A DNA stretch of 64,000 nucleotides from Phycisphaera sp. Lineage in GTDB: Bacteria > Planctomycetota > Phycisphaerae > Phycisphaerales > UBA1924. The stretch spans positions 2,515,575 through 2,579,574 of the forward strand of contig RHLH01000001.1 of assembly GCA_003712165.1 (NCBI GenBank), given 5' to 3'. Position numbers and translations under genes: made by a program. The notes under the pieces were generated by a model that was not told the DNA's origin, searched no databases, and was given only the letters and a program-made list of their open reading frames with translations. Shown here piece by piece: positions 50,559-58,889 of the stretch (position 1 is its first letter; every line of letters begins with the position of its first letter).

Positions 50559-51344
50559 ATGCGCGCCCACCTGCTCCAGCTCGATCTCGCCTGGGAGGAC
50601 CGCCAGGCGAATTTCAGGCTTGTCGAGGATGCACTCGACACAACCAATCCTGAAGAGGGTGATCTCGTCGTCCTGCCAGAGCTCTTCGACTCAGCCTTCA
50701 GCCTGAACGCCTCGAAGAACGCCGACCGCAGCGACGAGACGCTCCGGTTCCTCCTCGAACTCTCCGACGATCTGGGCGTCACGATCCAGGGCAGCAGGAC
50801 ACTGCTGCCCTGCGATTGCGGCAAGGCGCTCAACAACGCGACCGTTGTCGCCCCGGAGCAGCGCCTGCTCTGTGAGTACAGCAAGATCCATCCGTTCACA
50901 TACGGCAAAGAACCAGATCACTTTCAAGGCGGAAAAACCGTCACGACGTACACGTGGTCCTCAGGGGAGCAGTCGTTGACCGTCTGCCCGGCGGTCTGCT
51001 ACGACCTGCGGTTCCCCGAGCTGTTCCGCGCCGGGCTCGCAAAGGGTGCCGAGCTCTTTGCCATCGGAGCCAACTGGCCCGACACAAGGCAGTCCCACTG
51101 GCGCGCTCTGGCGATCGCCCGGGCGATCGAGAACCAGGCCTTTGTTCTCGCTGTAAACCGGACCGGCAACGACCCGCACCTGTCGTATGCAGGCGGCACG
51201 ATCGCTATCGGACCGAAGGGAGACATTCTCGGAGAGCTCGACAGTGCCCCGGGCGCGCTCTCAGTCGAGATCGATCCGGATTCTGTTCGCACCTGGCGAG
51301 ACCGGTTCCCCGCGTGGCGCGACGGCAAGATTCACTCGCTCTGA
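50559..51344 (+). CDS. Nitrilase-superfamily amidase (omega-amidase-like)
   Basis: 261 aa. Catalytic triad seen in order: Glu41 (VVLPELFD), Lys109 (EYSKIHPF) and Cys147 (CPAVCYDLRFPELF), with GANWPDTRQSHWRALAIARAIEN after it. The pattern matches omega-amidase/YafV-type enzymes that hydrolyse alpha-ketoglutaramate-like amides. Divergent from maf. Confidence 0.9.
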   Translation: MRAHLLQLDLAWEDRQANFRLVEDALDTTNPEEGDLVVLPELFDSAFSLNASKNADRSDETLRFLLELSDDLGVTIQGSRTLLPCDCGKALNNATVVAPEQRLLCEYSKIHPFTYGKEPDHFQGGKTVTTYTWSSGEQSLTVCPAVCYDLRFPELFRAGLAKGAELFAIGANWPDTRQSHWRALAIARAIENQAFVLAVNRTGNDPHLSYAGGTIAIGPKGDILGELDSAPGALSVEIDPDSVRTWRDRFPAWRDGKIHSL

Positions 51345-51416
51345 GCGCCCCGGGCCGGAATTTTATTCGTACAACCGCGATTCTTGGTGTACGCTCTCCC
51401 AGTAGGAGAGAAGGAA

Positions 51417-52073
51417 ATGCTGACCAACCGTCTATTCGTTGCCGGCTGCGCTGTAGCCGCATCCACCGCTGCCCACGCTCAGACCGAGCTCTCGATCTAT
51501 TTTGATGTGAGTCAGGCCGTCGCTGCTCCTGGCGATATCGTCACATATACGATAATGGCCGAGCTTTTGAACCCGACAGGCACGGTCCTAGCTACGGTCG
51601 CCGATATCGGATTCAATCTCTCGATGAGCGGTGATGACCTCACCATCCAGAACAACGACTTTTCCCCCGCGTTCGATAGCGACTTCTTTGGTCCTGCCAA
51701 TGACGGCGTTGTCTCAGGCGACGCGATCATCGGTGCTCTGGGCGGCAACACGCTCCCACCGCTCAACAACGCTGGCGGCCCCGACTCAAGCAACCCACTG
51801 ACGATCTACAGCTTTGATGTCGTCGTACCTGCGAATCCAGCACAGGCCAGCTACAGGCTTGAGGTCTTCGAATTGGTTGGCCAGGTGACCGGCGCCTACA
51901 CGGGCGTACCCTTCCCCATTATCCTGACATACCAAGATGCGCAGGGGAATCCTGGGGATACGTCAGTCAGTTTCCAGAATAGCATCTTCACAGAATTCCA
52001 GATCATCCCCGCGCCATCGAGCGGCCTTGCGCTGCTCGGGCTCGGTGCCCTCGCGGCCCGCCGCAGGCGCTAA
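51417..52073 (+). CDS. Exported PEP-CTERM-like protein
   Basis: 218 aa from the ATG at 51417 with AGGAG upstream. Signal peptide (RLFVAGCAVAASTAAHAQ), a beta-sandwich body like cohesin-type or PEP-CTERM-linked domains (SIYFDVSQAVAAPGDIVTYTI, GFNLSMSGDDLTI) and tail IPAPSSGLALLGLGALAARRRR. The APGDIVTYTI pattern recalls cohesin-like folds, but this is a weak match. Its last bases overlap the stop of the convergent FHA-GspE gene. Confidence 0.8.
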   Translation: MLTNRLFVAGCAVAASTAAHAQTELSIYFDVSQAVAAPGDIVTYTIMAELLNPTGTVLATVADIGFNLSMSGDDLTIQNNDFSPAFDSDFFGPANDGVVSGDAIIGALGGNTLPPLNNAGGPDSSNPLTIYSFDVVVPANPAQASYRLEVFELVGQVTGAYTGVPFPIILTYQDAQGNPGDTSVSFQNSIFTEFQIIPAPSSGLALLGLGALAARRRR

Positions 52074-53737
52074 GCAGAGCCCGCGACCCTGTCGATCTCG
52101 CTCAGTGTCGTCGCGCCCTCGGCAACCAACTTCCAGCCCGATTGCTCGAGCGTGGTGAACACGCCCTGGTCGATGATCTTGCGCATCGCGCTGATCGTAG
52201 GTGTCTCGAGGATGACGTCGCGCAGCTGATCGTTGAAATCGAGCAGCTCGAATATCGCTCGCCGACCCGCGTAGCCCGTCCGCAGGCACGCGGGGCAGCC
52301 CGTGGCGTTGCAGATCTCGGTCTTGCCCTGAAGGTACTTGCCCATCCGCGTCGCCTCCGCGGGGGAGACCCCGCTCGCGCGCTTGCATCTGTCGCACAGC
52401 ACACGCACGAGCCTCTGGGCGAGGACGAGTTGAAGGCTGTTGGCGACCAGGTAGGGCTCAAGCCCGAGGTCCAGCAGTCGGAACACGCTGGAGATCGTGT
52501 CCTTCGCGTGGAGCGTCGAGAACACGAGGTGCCCGGTCATCGAGGCCTGCATGGCGACCTTGGCCGTCTCCGGGTCGCGGATTTCGCCGACCAAGATCAC
52601 GTCCGGGTCCTGCCTGAGCACGGACCTCAGGAGCGCGTGGAACGTGTTGCCTTTCGAGTCGTCGATGGGCATCTGCGTCACGCCCTCGAGCTCGTACTCG
52701 ACCGGGTCCTCGATCGTGACGACGTTGCGCACCTCGCGGTCGACCTCGCGGACCGCGTTGTAGAGCGTCGTTGTCTTGCCAGAACCCGTCGGACCCGTCA
52801 CGAGCAGCAGGCCCGTGTCCTGATCGCAAACCCGTCGCACGCGGTCGAGCATGAAGCCGGGCATCCCGATCTCTTCGATGCTCCGGGGCACGTTGCCCAT
52901 GTCGAGCACGCGGATTACGAGCTTTGAGCCGCTCACCGAGGGTGTGAGCGAGACGCGGTAATCGACTCGTCCCCGGTTCTGCATGCCCTGCTTGAAGGCA
53001 ACCGAGAAGTGCCCGTCGATGATCGCGTCGCGCGAGGTGTCGCTGGAGTTGCACGCCGTGCGCACGAGGTTGGTCACGCGCTTGCCGACCTTGGTTGGCA
53101 GATCCGTCACCCAGACCATCTGCCCGTCGGTGCGGATGCGAACCGTGTGATGGCTGGGCTTGGGCTCGATGTGGATGTCTGTCGCGTGCGTCGAGGAGGC
53201 GACGAGCAGCATCATCTTGGCGGCCTGCGCCCCGTCGCCATCGCCCGTGAGCGCGTCGGTCGATTTGCCCGAGGCATCGATCAGCCTGAGCACCATGGCG
53301 GCGGGCTCGGTACCCGCGGCGCTCTTGATCACCGAGACCATCTCCCGCATCCAGCGGGGCAGCGAGTCCTCATCGACGCCGCCCTCGGTCGGCTCGTCGT
53401 CGCCTGGCTTGACCTCCTCGACCACGAACTCCTGCTTGCCGACTTTGATGAGGTCGCCGAAGCAGAGCTCGACCTGGTCGATCTTTTTGCCGTTGACCTT
53501 GGTCCCGTTCCGACTGCCCAGATCCCTGATCTCCCACACGCCGTCGGCGTTGGGCTCGATGGTCGCGTGGAACCTGCTGATCCGGTCGTCCTTGAGCCTG
53601 ATCGTGTTGTCGGGGTGCCTGCCGATGGTGATCGGGTCGGTCAGCATCGGGACCGGGCGCCGCCTGCCCGTGAGGTGGCGCAGCCTGCACGTGGCGACAT
53701 CGGTACCGGGAATCGACGAATGATCAGTCATGGGCAT
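52070..53737 (-). CDS. FHA-domain GspE/PilB-type secretion ATPase
   Basis: 555 aa. N-terminal FHA domain (residues about 35-107): ITIGRHPDNTIRLKD, ISRFHATI and LGSRNGTKVNGKKI, with the Arg, Ser, His and Asn residues that bind phosphothreonine. Linker, then the GspE N2 region (ATDIHIEP) and ATPase domain: Walker A GPTGSGKTT (315-323), Asp box TIEDPVEYELEGVTQ, Walker B RQDPDVILVGEIRDPETA, His box STLHAKD. A zinc site includes CDRC (448-451) and GCPACLRTGYAGR. It would power pseudopilus or pilus assembly, with control by a Ser/Thr kinase. No gsp/pil genes are adjacent. Confidence 0.9.
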   Translation of the reverse strand: MPMTDHSSIPGTDVATCRLRHLTGRRRPVPMLTDPITIGRHPDNTIRLKDDRISRFHATIEPNADGVWEIRDLGSRNGTKVNGKKIDQVELCFGDLIKVGKQEFVVEEVKPGDDEPTEGGVDEDSLPRWMREMVSVIKSAAGTEPAAMVLRLIDASGKSTDALTGDGDGAQAAKMMLLVASSTHATDIHIEPKPSHHTVRIRTDGQMVWVTDLPTKVGKRVTNLVRTACNSSDTSRDAIIDGHFSVAFKQGMQNRGRVDYRVSLTPSVSGSKLVIRVLDMGNVPRSIEEIGMPGFMLDRVRRVCDQDTGLLLVTGPTGSGKTTTLYNAVREVDREVRNVVTIEDPVEYELEGVTQMPIDDSKGNTFHALLRSVLRQDPDVILVGEIRDPETAKVAMQASMTGHLVFSTLHAKDTISSVFRLLDLGLEPYLVANSLQLVLAQRLVRVLCDRCKRASGVSPAEATRMGKYLQGKTEICNATGCPACLRTGYAGRRAIFELLDFNDQLRDVILETPTISAMRKIIDQGVFTTLEQSGWKLVAEGATTLSEIDRVAGSA

Positions 53738-53807
53738 CTTCCGTTAGACACTTTATCGGCCATCGGGTTCCGAGACTGGACCCTCTCGCCACTCTACCAT
53801 CCGCGCC

Positions 53808-55220
53808 ATGATCGATTTGAAAGCACTTCGTGAGAATCCCGACGTCTACAAGACCGGCGCCGCAGAGAAGCAGATGGACGTCGATATCGACCGCGTCCTC
53901 GCCCTCGATTCGCGTCACCGCGAGCTGCTGAACGAGCAGGAAACGCTCCGAGCCGAGCAGAAGAAGCTCGCCAAAGAGACCGGCCCCAAAATCGGCCAGC
54001 TCTCCGGGAAGCTCAAATCCGCGTCGGGCGACGAGAAGGCCTCGATCGAAGCCGAGATCGCAGAGCTCAAGAACCTGCCAGCCAAGCTCAAGTCGGACAT
54101 CCACGCGCTGGACGAGCAGATCGCCGAGATCCACCCCGAGCTCGAAGCGCTCCTTCTTGAGATCCCCCAGCCCGCCGATCCCGACGTGCCCAAGGGCGCC
54201 TCGTCCGACGACAACGTCGAGATATCGCAGTGGTCGCCCTCGTGGTGGGACCAGTCCAAGACATTCAAAGAGAACAAGGGCTTTGCCGCCAAGACGCACA
54301 TCCAGCTCGTGCACGACCTTGGCCTCGTCGATTTCGAGCGGGGCGTCAAGATCGCCGGCACGCGCAGCTATGTCCTGACAGGTGACGGCATGCGCCTGCA
54401 CCAAGCCGTGCTCCGCTACGCGTTCGACTACATGTCCAACGAGAACGGCTTCTCGCCCCGCTCGGTCCCCGCGCTCGTGCGCGAGGAAGCCATGGTTGGG
54501 ACGGGCTTCTTCCCCCACGGCAAGGACCAGAGCTACCACATCGAAGAGTCCGCGCGCGGCGGCGGTCACGACATGTACCTCACCGGCACGGGCGAGGTCG
54601 GGCTTATGGGTCTCCACCAGGGCGAGATCCTCGACGAGAAAGACCTGCCCCTGACCTACGTCACAGTCAGCCCTTGCTACCGGCGCGAGGCGGGAGCCGC
54701 GGGCAAGGACACCGCGGGGCTCTACCGCATCCACCAGTTCGAGAAGGTCGAGCAGGTGGTGATCTGCAGAGCCGACGAGCAGGAATCACGCCAGTGGCAC
54801 AAGAAGATGATGGGCTACGTCACCACGCTTCTCGAGCGGCTCGAACTCCCTTACCGCCTGCTCCAGTGCTGCACGGGCGACCTCGGGCAGAAGAACGCGG
54901 ACATGATCGACATCGAGTGCTGGATGCCCGGGCGGGGCGATGTGCAGGGCGACGGCACCACCACCGGCGACTGGGGCGAGACCCACTCGGCGAGCCGGCT
55001 CTACGACTTCCAGTGCCGACGCCTGAACATGCGCTACCGCGACGGGGGCGACAAAGGCAAGGGAGCGACCACGTTCTGCCACTCCCTCAACAACACCGTC
55101 CTGGCGAGCCCACGCTTCCTGATCCCGCTCATTGAGATGCACCAGCAGGAAGACGGCTCCATCAACATCCCCGAAGTCCTCCGCCCCTACATGAACGGCA
55201 AGAAACGCATCGGCGTGTAA
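53808..55220 (+). CDS. serS: Seryl-tRNA synthetase
   Basis: 470 aa. N-terminal coiled-coil arm (residues 30-110: RHRELLNEQETLRAEQKKLAK) and class II core: YLTGTGEVGLMGLHQGEI, motif 2 VSPCYRREAGAAGKDTAGLYR with HQFEKVEQ, and motif 3 SPRFLIPLIEMHQQEDGSI then IPEVLRPYMNGKKRIG. Charges tRNA-Ser, recognising its long variable arm. Some 40 residues longer than E. coli SerS. Confidence 0.96.
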   Translation: MIDLKALRENPDVYKTGAAEKQMDVDIDRVLALDSRHRELLNEQETLRAEQKKLAKETGPKIGQLSGKLKSASGDEKASIEAEIAELKNLPAKLKSDIHALDEQIAEIHPELEALLLEIPQPADPDVPKGASSDDNVEISQWSPSWWDQSKTFKENKGFAAKTHIQLVHDLGLVDFERGVKIAGTRSYVLTGDGMRLHQAVLRYAFDYMSNENGFSPRSVPALVREEAMVGTGFFPHGKDQSYHIEESARGGGHDMYLTGTGEVGLMGLHQGEILDEKDLPLTYVTVSPCYRREAGAAGKDTAGLYRIHQFEKVEQVVICRADEQESRQWHKKMMGYVTTLLERLELPYRLLQCCTGDLGQKNADMIDIECWMPGRGDVQGDGTTTGDWGETHSASRLYDFQCRRLNMRYRDGGDKGKGATTFCHSLNNTVLASPRFLIPLIEMHQQEDGSINIPEVLRPYMNGKKRIGV

Positions 55221-55229
55221 GCTGCTCTC

Positions 55230-55952
55230 GTGAACGAAGCGGGCACGTACAACACGCTCAGCGTCCTGATGCCTGTGCGCAACGAGGCCCGCACGCTCCG
55301 CGAGATCATCCGGCGCGTCCTGCAATCCCCGATCGATCTCGACATCGAACTCGTCTGCGTGGACGACGGGTCCACCGATGGCTCGGGCGACATACTCAAG
55401 CAACTCGCAGGCGAGCACGACAACATCAAGGTCATCCACCACACTGCAGGCAAGGGCAAGGGTGCCGCGCTGCGCACCGCGATCGAGGAGATGACAGGCG
55501 ACATCGCGCTCGTGCAGGACGCGGATCTTGAGTACGACCCGGAGGACTATCCGAAACTCATCGGTCCTATTTTGTCAGGCGAAGCCGATGCCGTGTTCGG
55601 TTCTCGCTTCATCACCGGCAGGCGCCGACAGGTGCACCGCTTCTGGCACGCGCAGGCGAACCGCGTGCTCACGCTGCTGTGCAACATGCTGAGCGATCTG
55701 AGCCTGACGGACATGGAGACGTGCTACAAGGCCGTGCGCGCCGAGGTGCTCAAGTCCGTCCCCCTCGTCAGCAGGCGCTTTGAGATCGAAGTCGAGATCA
55801 CGATGCGGCTCTCGCGCAGACACCTGCGGATCTACGAAGTCCCTATCAGCTACCACGGCAGGACCGCCGCAGAGGGCAAGAAAATCGGGTTCAACGACGG
55901 ATTGCACGCGATCTGGGCGATCCTGAGGTTTGGGCTTCTCGATCGCCGTTGA
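55230..55952 (+). CDS. Family 2 glycosyltransferase
   Basis: 240 aa from a GTG start 9 bp after serS. GT-A fold: LSVLMPVRNEARTLREII, LVCVDDGSTDGSGDIL, the metal-binding VQDADLEYDPEDYPKLI and DMETCYKAVRAEVL, as in dolichyl-phosphate mannosyltransferase/DPM1-like bacterial enzymes. No membrane helices. It probably transfers a sugar to a polyprenyl phosphate or envelope glycan. A TGGCCC/GGGCCA hairpin (55984-56000) follows. Confidence 0.9.
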   Translation: MNEAGTYNTLSVLMPVRNEARTLREIIRRVLQSPIDLDIELVCVDDGSTDGSGDILKQLAGEHDNIKVIHHTAGKGKGAALRTAIEEMTGDIALVQDADLEYDPEDYPKLIGPILSGEADAVFGSRFITGRRRQVHRFWHAQANRVLTLLCNMLSDLSLTDMETCYKAVRAEVLKSVPLVSRRFEIEVEITMRLSRRHLRIYEVPISYHGRTAAEGKKIGFNDGLHAIWAILRFGLLDRR

Positions 55953-55983
55953 GTCACAATCTGCGTTCTGATAGTCTCATGGA

Positions 55984-56000
55984 TGGCCCTTTCTGGGCCA
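55984..56000 (+). terminator. Short hairpin after the GT2 gene
   Basis: TGGCCC (55984-55989), five-base loop, GGGCCA (55995-56000). No T run, so its role as a terminator is doubtful. It lies 12 bp before the start of the first Kelch gene. Confidence 0.3.
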
Positions 56001-56012
56001 CGGGGGCTGGAT

Positions 56013-57407
56013 ATGAATCGATTACTCGCCATCGCGGCGTACGTCGGCATCGGCTTTGGTGCCGGTTCGTCAACCGCGCAGGTCTGCGGCTGGGAAGCGG
56101 TCACCCAAACCGGCACCCCCGGGGGCCCAAGGCTCAATCCACGGGTCGTGTACGACTCGACCGCATCGGTTGTCATCCTCTTCGGCGGAGGCACGACAGG
56201 CGGCTACCCGGCTGGCACCTGGGCGTGGAACGGCACGGCCTGGTCACAAATCCCAACCACGACCGACCCGATCGCACGCAACGGACACGCCATGGCGCTC
56301 AGGCCGGGCGACGCCACACAGACGATCCTGCTCTACGGCGGTGAACGTTTCGGCTCGTTCCTGAGCGATACATGGTCCTTCGACGGGAACGACTGGACAC
56401 ACCACGCCAGCGCGGTCGGCCCACCCGGGCATCGTCTTGCAGACATGGTCTTTCACGAGGCGCTCGGCGTGTTCGTTCACTTCGGCGGAGGTGCTGGCCC
56501 ATCCGGGAACACCGCCTTTGCTGACACCTACCACTGGGACGGCCAGTTCTGGAACGCGGTCTTTGCTCCAGGTCCATCCGAACGGATGAGCCACATGATG
56601 GCGTACGACCCGATCAGACAGGAAGCCGTGCTCTTCGGCGGGCTCCGTCCGGGATTTGGCAACCAGTCCGACACGTGGACCTACGACGCCAGCGGGTGGA
56701 CGCTCAAATCGACATCGGGCCCGCCGCCGCTCCGAAACGCAGCGATGGACTTCGATCATTCACGCGGAACCGTCGTGCTCCACGGCGGCCGACTCAACAG
56801 CTTCGCACCAAACAACCAGACCTGGGAATGGAACGGCTCAACATGGACCCTTGTCGGTGAACTGAACCCGATCGCGCGCGAGTTTGACGACATGGTCTAC
56901 GACCACGCGAGAGGACAGTTACTGCTGCTGGGCGGTACCGTTCCGGGCTTGTTCGCGATGAACTGGTCCGACGGCCCTTCCATCACACCCGTGGGTGGGA
57001 GTGAAACCGCAGATTACCCGTGCCCGCTCACACTCGGGATCAGCGCAACCGGCTCTGGCACGCTCAGCTACCAATGGTACAAGGACAACGTTGCGCTCAC
57101 CGATGGAGGAGCTATTACTGGTGCGCAGACTCCAACGCTGACAATCAATCCAACCGACGCGCTGACTGGTGGTGGATACCGATGCGAGATCACCGATACG
57201 TGCACAACAAAGTCTTCAGGGACCATACTCGTCAACACGCGTTGTCTCGCCGACGTCAACGGAAACGGTGTCGCAGACCCGGGCGACTACACGGCCTGGA
57301 TCAACGCGTTCAACAACAACGACTCCGCTGCTGAGCAGAACTGTGACGGCACAGTGACACCCACAGATTTCACCGCATGGATCGCGAACTTCAACGCAGG
57401 ATGCTGA
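56013..57407 (+). CDS. Exported Kelch-Ig-dockerin protein, copy 1
   Basis: 464 aa from the ATG at 56013. Signal peptide MNRLLAIAAYVGIGFGAGSSTAQ. Kelch propeller (residues about 40-315) with repeats such as VVILFGGGTTGGYPAGTWAW, VLFGGLRPGFGNQSDTWTYD and LHGGRLNSFAPNNQTWEWN. An immunoglobulin-like domain (about 330-405: SYQWYKDNVALTDGG) follows. The C-terminal dockerin-like pair is CLADVNGNGVADPGDYTAW and NCDGTVTPTDFTAW, ending NFNAGC. The gene is followed by a homologue. It probably acts at the cell surface, recognising a glycan or protein. Confidence 0.85.
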   Translation: MNRLLAIAAYVGIGFGAGSSTAQVCGWEAVTQTGTPGGPRLNPRVVYDSTASVVILFGGGTTGGYPAGTWAWNGTAWSQIPTTTDPIARNGHAMALRPGDATQTILLYGGERFGSFLSDTWSFDGNDWTHHASAVGPPGHRLADMVFHEALGVFVHFGGGAGPSGNTAFADTYHWDGQFWNAVFAPGPSERMSHMMAYDPIRQEAVLFGGLRPGFGNQSDTWTYDASGWTLKSTSGPPPLRNAAMDFDHSRGTVVLHGGRLNSFAPNNQTWEWNGSTWTLVGELNPIAREFDDMVYDHARGQLLLLGGTVPGLFAMNWSDGPSITPVGGSETADYPCPLTLGISATGSGTLSYQWYKDNVALTDGGAITGAQTPTLTINPTDALTGGGYRCEITDTCTTKSSGTILVNTRCLADVNGNGVADPGDYTAWINAFNNNDSAAEQNCDGTVTPTDFTAWIANFNAGC

Positions 57408-57463
57408 ACTGACTGGGTCGATTTGTTCCTCGACTAACACACTCAACGGAACAGGATTTCGAC

Positions 57464-58867
57464 GTGAAGTATCTGACCTTCATTGTGCTGGTCGCGATCA
57501 TCTCCCCTTCGGCATCCGCACAAGTCTGCGGCTGGCTGTTCATGCAACAAGGCCAACCGCTCGGCCATCGCGAGAGCCCGAGGCTCGTCTACGATGACAC
57601 GGCGGGTCATGTCGTGCTCTTCGGCGGCGCGAGCATCATCCAGGCACCAGGTGGCACGTTCGCCTGGGACGGCTCGACATGGACCCGATTCCAGAACTCA
57701 AACGACCCGACGACACGACTCGAACACGCAATGGCCTCCAGACCCGGGCCTACCAACCAGAAGATACTGCTCTACGGGGGGCGCACAGCCACCCAGATCC
57801 GGACCGAGACCTACACCTTCGACGGCAGCGCGTGGACACTCCAAGCCTCGATCGGCGGGCCTCCCGGGGTCTACGGCGGCGCACTTGCGTTCCACCAGGG
57901 AATCGGGAAATACATCCACTTCGGTGGCGTAAGCACAGCTGGCGTTTACTCGGACTCCACCTTCGAATGGGACGGAACACAGTGGCTGCCAATCAACATC
58001 CCAGGCCCCACCGCCCGCGCGTTTCACGCGATGGAATACGACCCGATTCGGAACGAGATCGTCCTCTTCGGCGGAGGCGGCACGGGAGGAACAGGCTATC
58101 TCGGAGATACATGGGTCTTTGACGGCGCCAGTTGGACGTTGAAGAACGTCATCGCACCGCCGCTCAATGCGGCTTACCCGGCCATGGCATTCGATCCTTC
58201 CAGAGGAACTGTGGTGATGCACGGGGGCAGCACAAATATATGGTGGCTTCCTCCAAGCAACGTTCGTAGCCAAACCTGGGAATGGAACGGCGCTGGCTGG
58301 ACCGCCGTGAACGAGATCGCACCGCTCGCACGCACATACATGGCAATGGTTTACGACGCTGCGAACGCACAGCTGCTTCTCTACGGCACGCCAGACGCCG
58401 AGCTCTACCGATTCAGCTGGGACCAGGGGCCCCCGACCATTAACCCGGTAGGCGGTTCCGCGACGGCCGATTACCCGACATGCCCACTCAACCTCGGCAT
58501 CATCGCTACGAGCAGCTCGACTCCGACCTACCAGTGGTACAAGGACGGCTCACCGATGGTCAACGCTGCGCGCATCTCGGGTGTAACCACGCCGAACCTC
58601 TCGATTCACCCGACACGCGCATCCGACGCGGGCGTGTACTTCTGCCGAGTGAGAAACTCATGCGGCTCGACAGATTCAAACTCCGTCATCGTCAACGCGC
58701 AATGCCAGGCCGACGTCAACATGAACGGCACAGCCGAACCATCAGATTTCACGGCCTGGATCACAGCGTTCAACAACAACGACTCGGCGGCCGATCAGAA
58801 CTGCGACGGCGCACTCACACCCGCAGATTTCACGAGGTGGCTCGCGAACTTCCAGATCGGGTGCTAG
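57464..58867 (+). CDS. Exported Kelch-Ig-dockerin protein, copy 2
   Basis: 467 aa from a GTG start. Signal peptide MKYLTFIVLVAIISPSASAQ. Same layout as the preceding gene: Kelch repeats (VVLFGGASIIQAPGGTFAW, IVLFGGGGTGGTGYLGDTW, VVMHGGSTNIWWLPPSN), Ig domain (TYQWYKDGSPMVNAARI, AGVYFCRV) and dockerin pair (CQADVNMNGTAEPSDFTAW, NCDGALTPADFTRW, NFQIGC). The pair clearly arose by tandem duplication, with divergence spread through the length. Confidence 0.85.
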   Translation: MKYLTFIVLVAIISPSASAQVCGWLFMQQGQPLGHRESPRLVYDDTAGHVVLFGGASIIQAPGGTFAWDGSTWTRFQNSNDPTTRLEHAMASRPGPTNQKILLYGGRTATQIRTETYTFDGSAWTLQASIGGPPGVYGGALAFHQGIGKYIHFGGVSTAGVYSDSTFEWDGTQWLPINIPGPTARAFHAMEYDPIRNEIVLFGGGGTGGTGYLGDTWVFDGASWTLKNVIAPPLNAAYPAMAFDPSRGTVVMHGGSTNIWWLPPSNVRSQTWEWNGAGWTAVNEIAPLARTYMAMVYDAANAQLLLYGTPDAELYRFSWDQGPPTINPVGGSATADYPTCPLNLGIIATSSSTPTYQWYKDGSPMVNAARISGVTTPNLSIHPTRASDAGVYFCRVRNSCGSTDSNSVIVNAQCQADVNMNGTAEPSDFTAWITAFNNNDSAADQNCDGALTPADFTRWLANFQIGC

Positions 58868-58889
58868 CCGCTCGTATCGCAGATCCGAA

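Noticed and set aside
51368..51393. Inverted repeat CGTACA-N14-TGTACG before the second PEP-CTERM gene
   Set aside because: Six-base arms with a long spacer are expected by chance in a window this size; no promoter match supports it.
53724..54734. 336-aa open frame antisense to serS
   Set aside because: Same shadow effect; the sense strand encodes SerS with all class II motifs.
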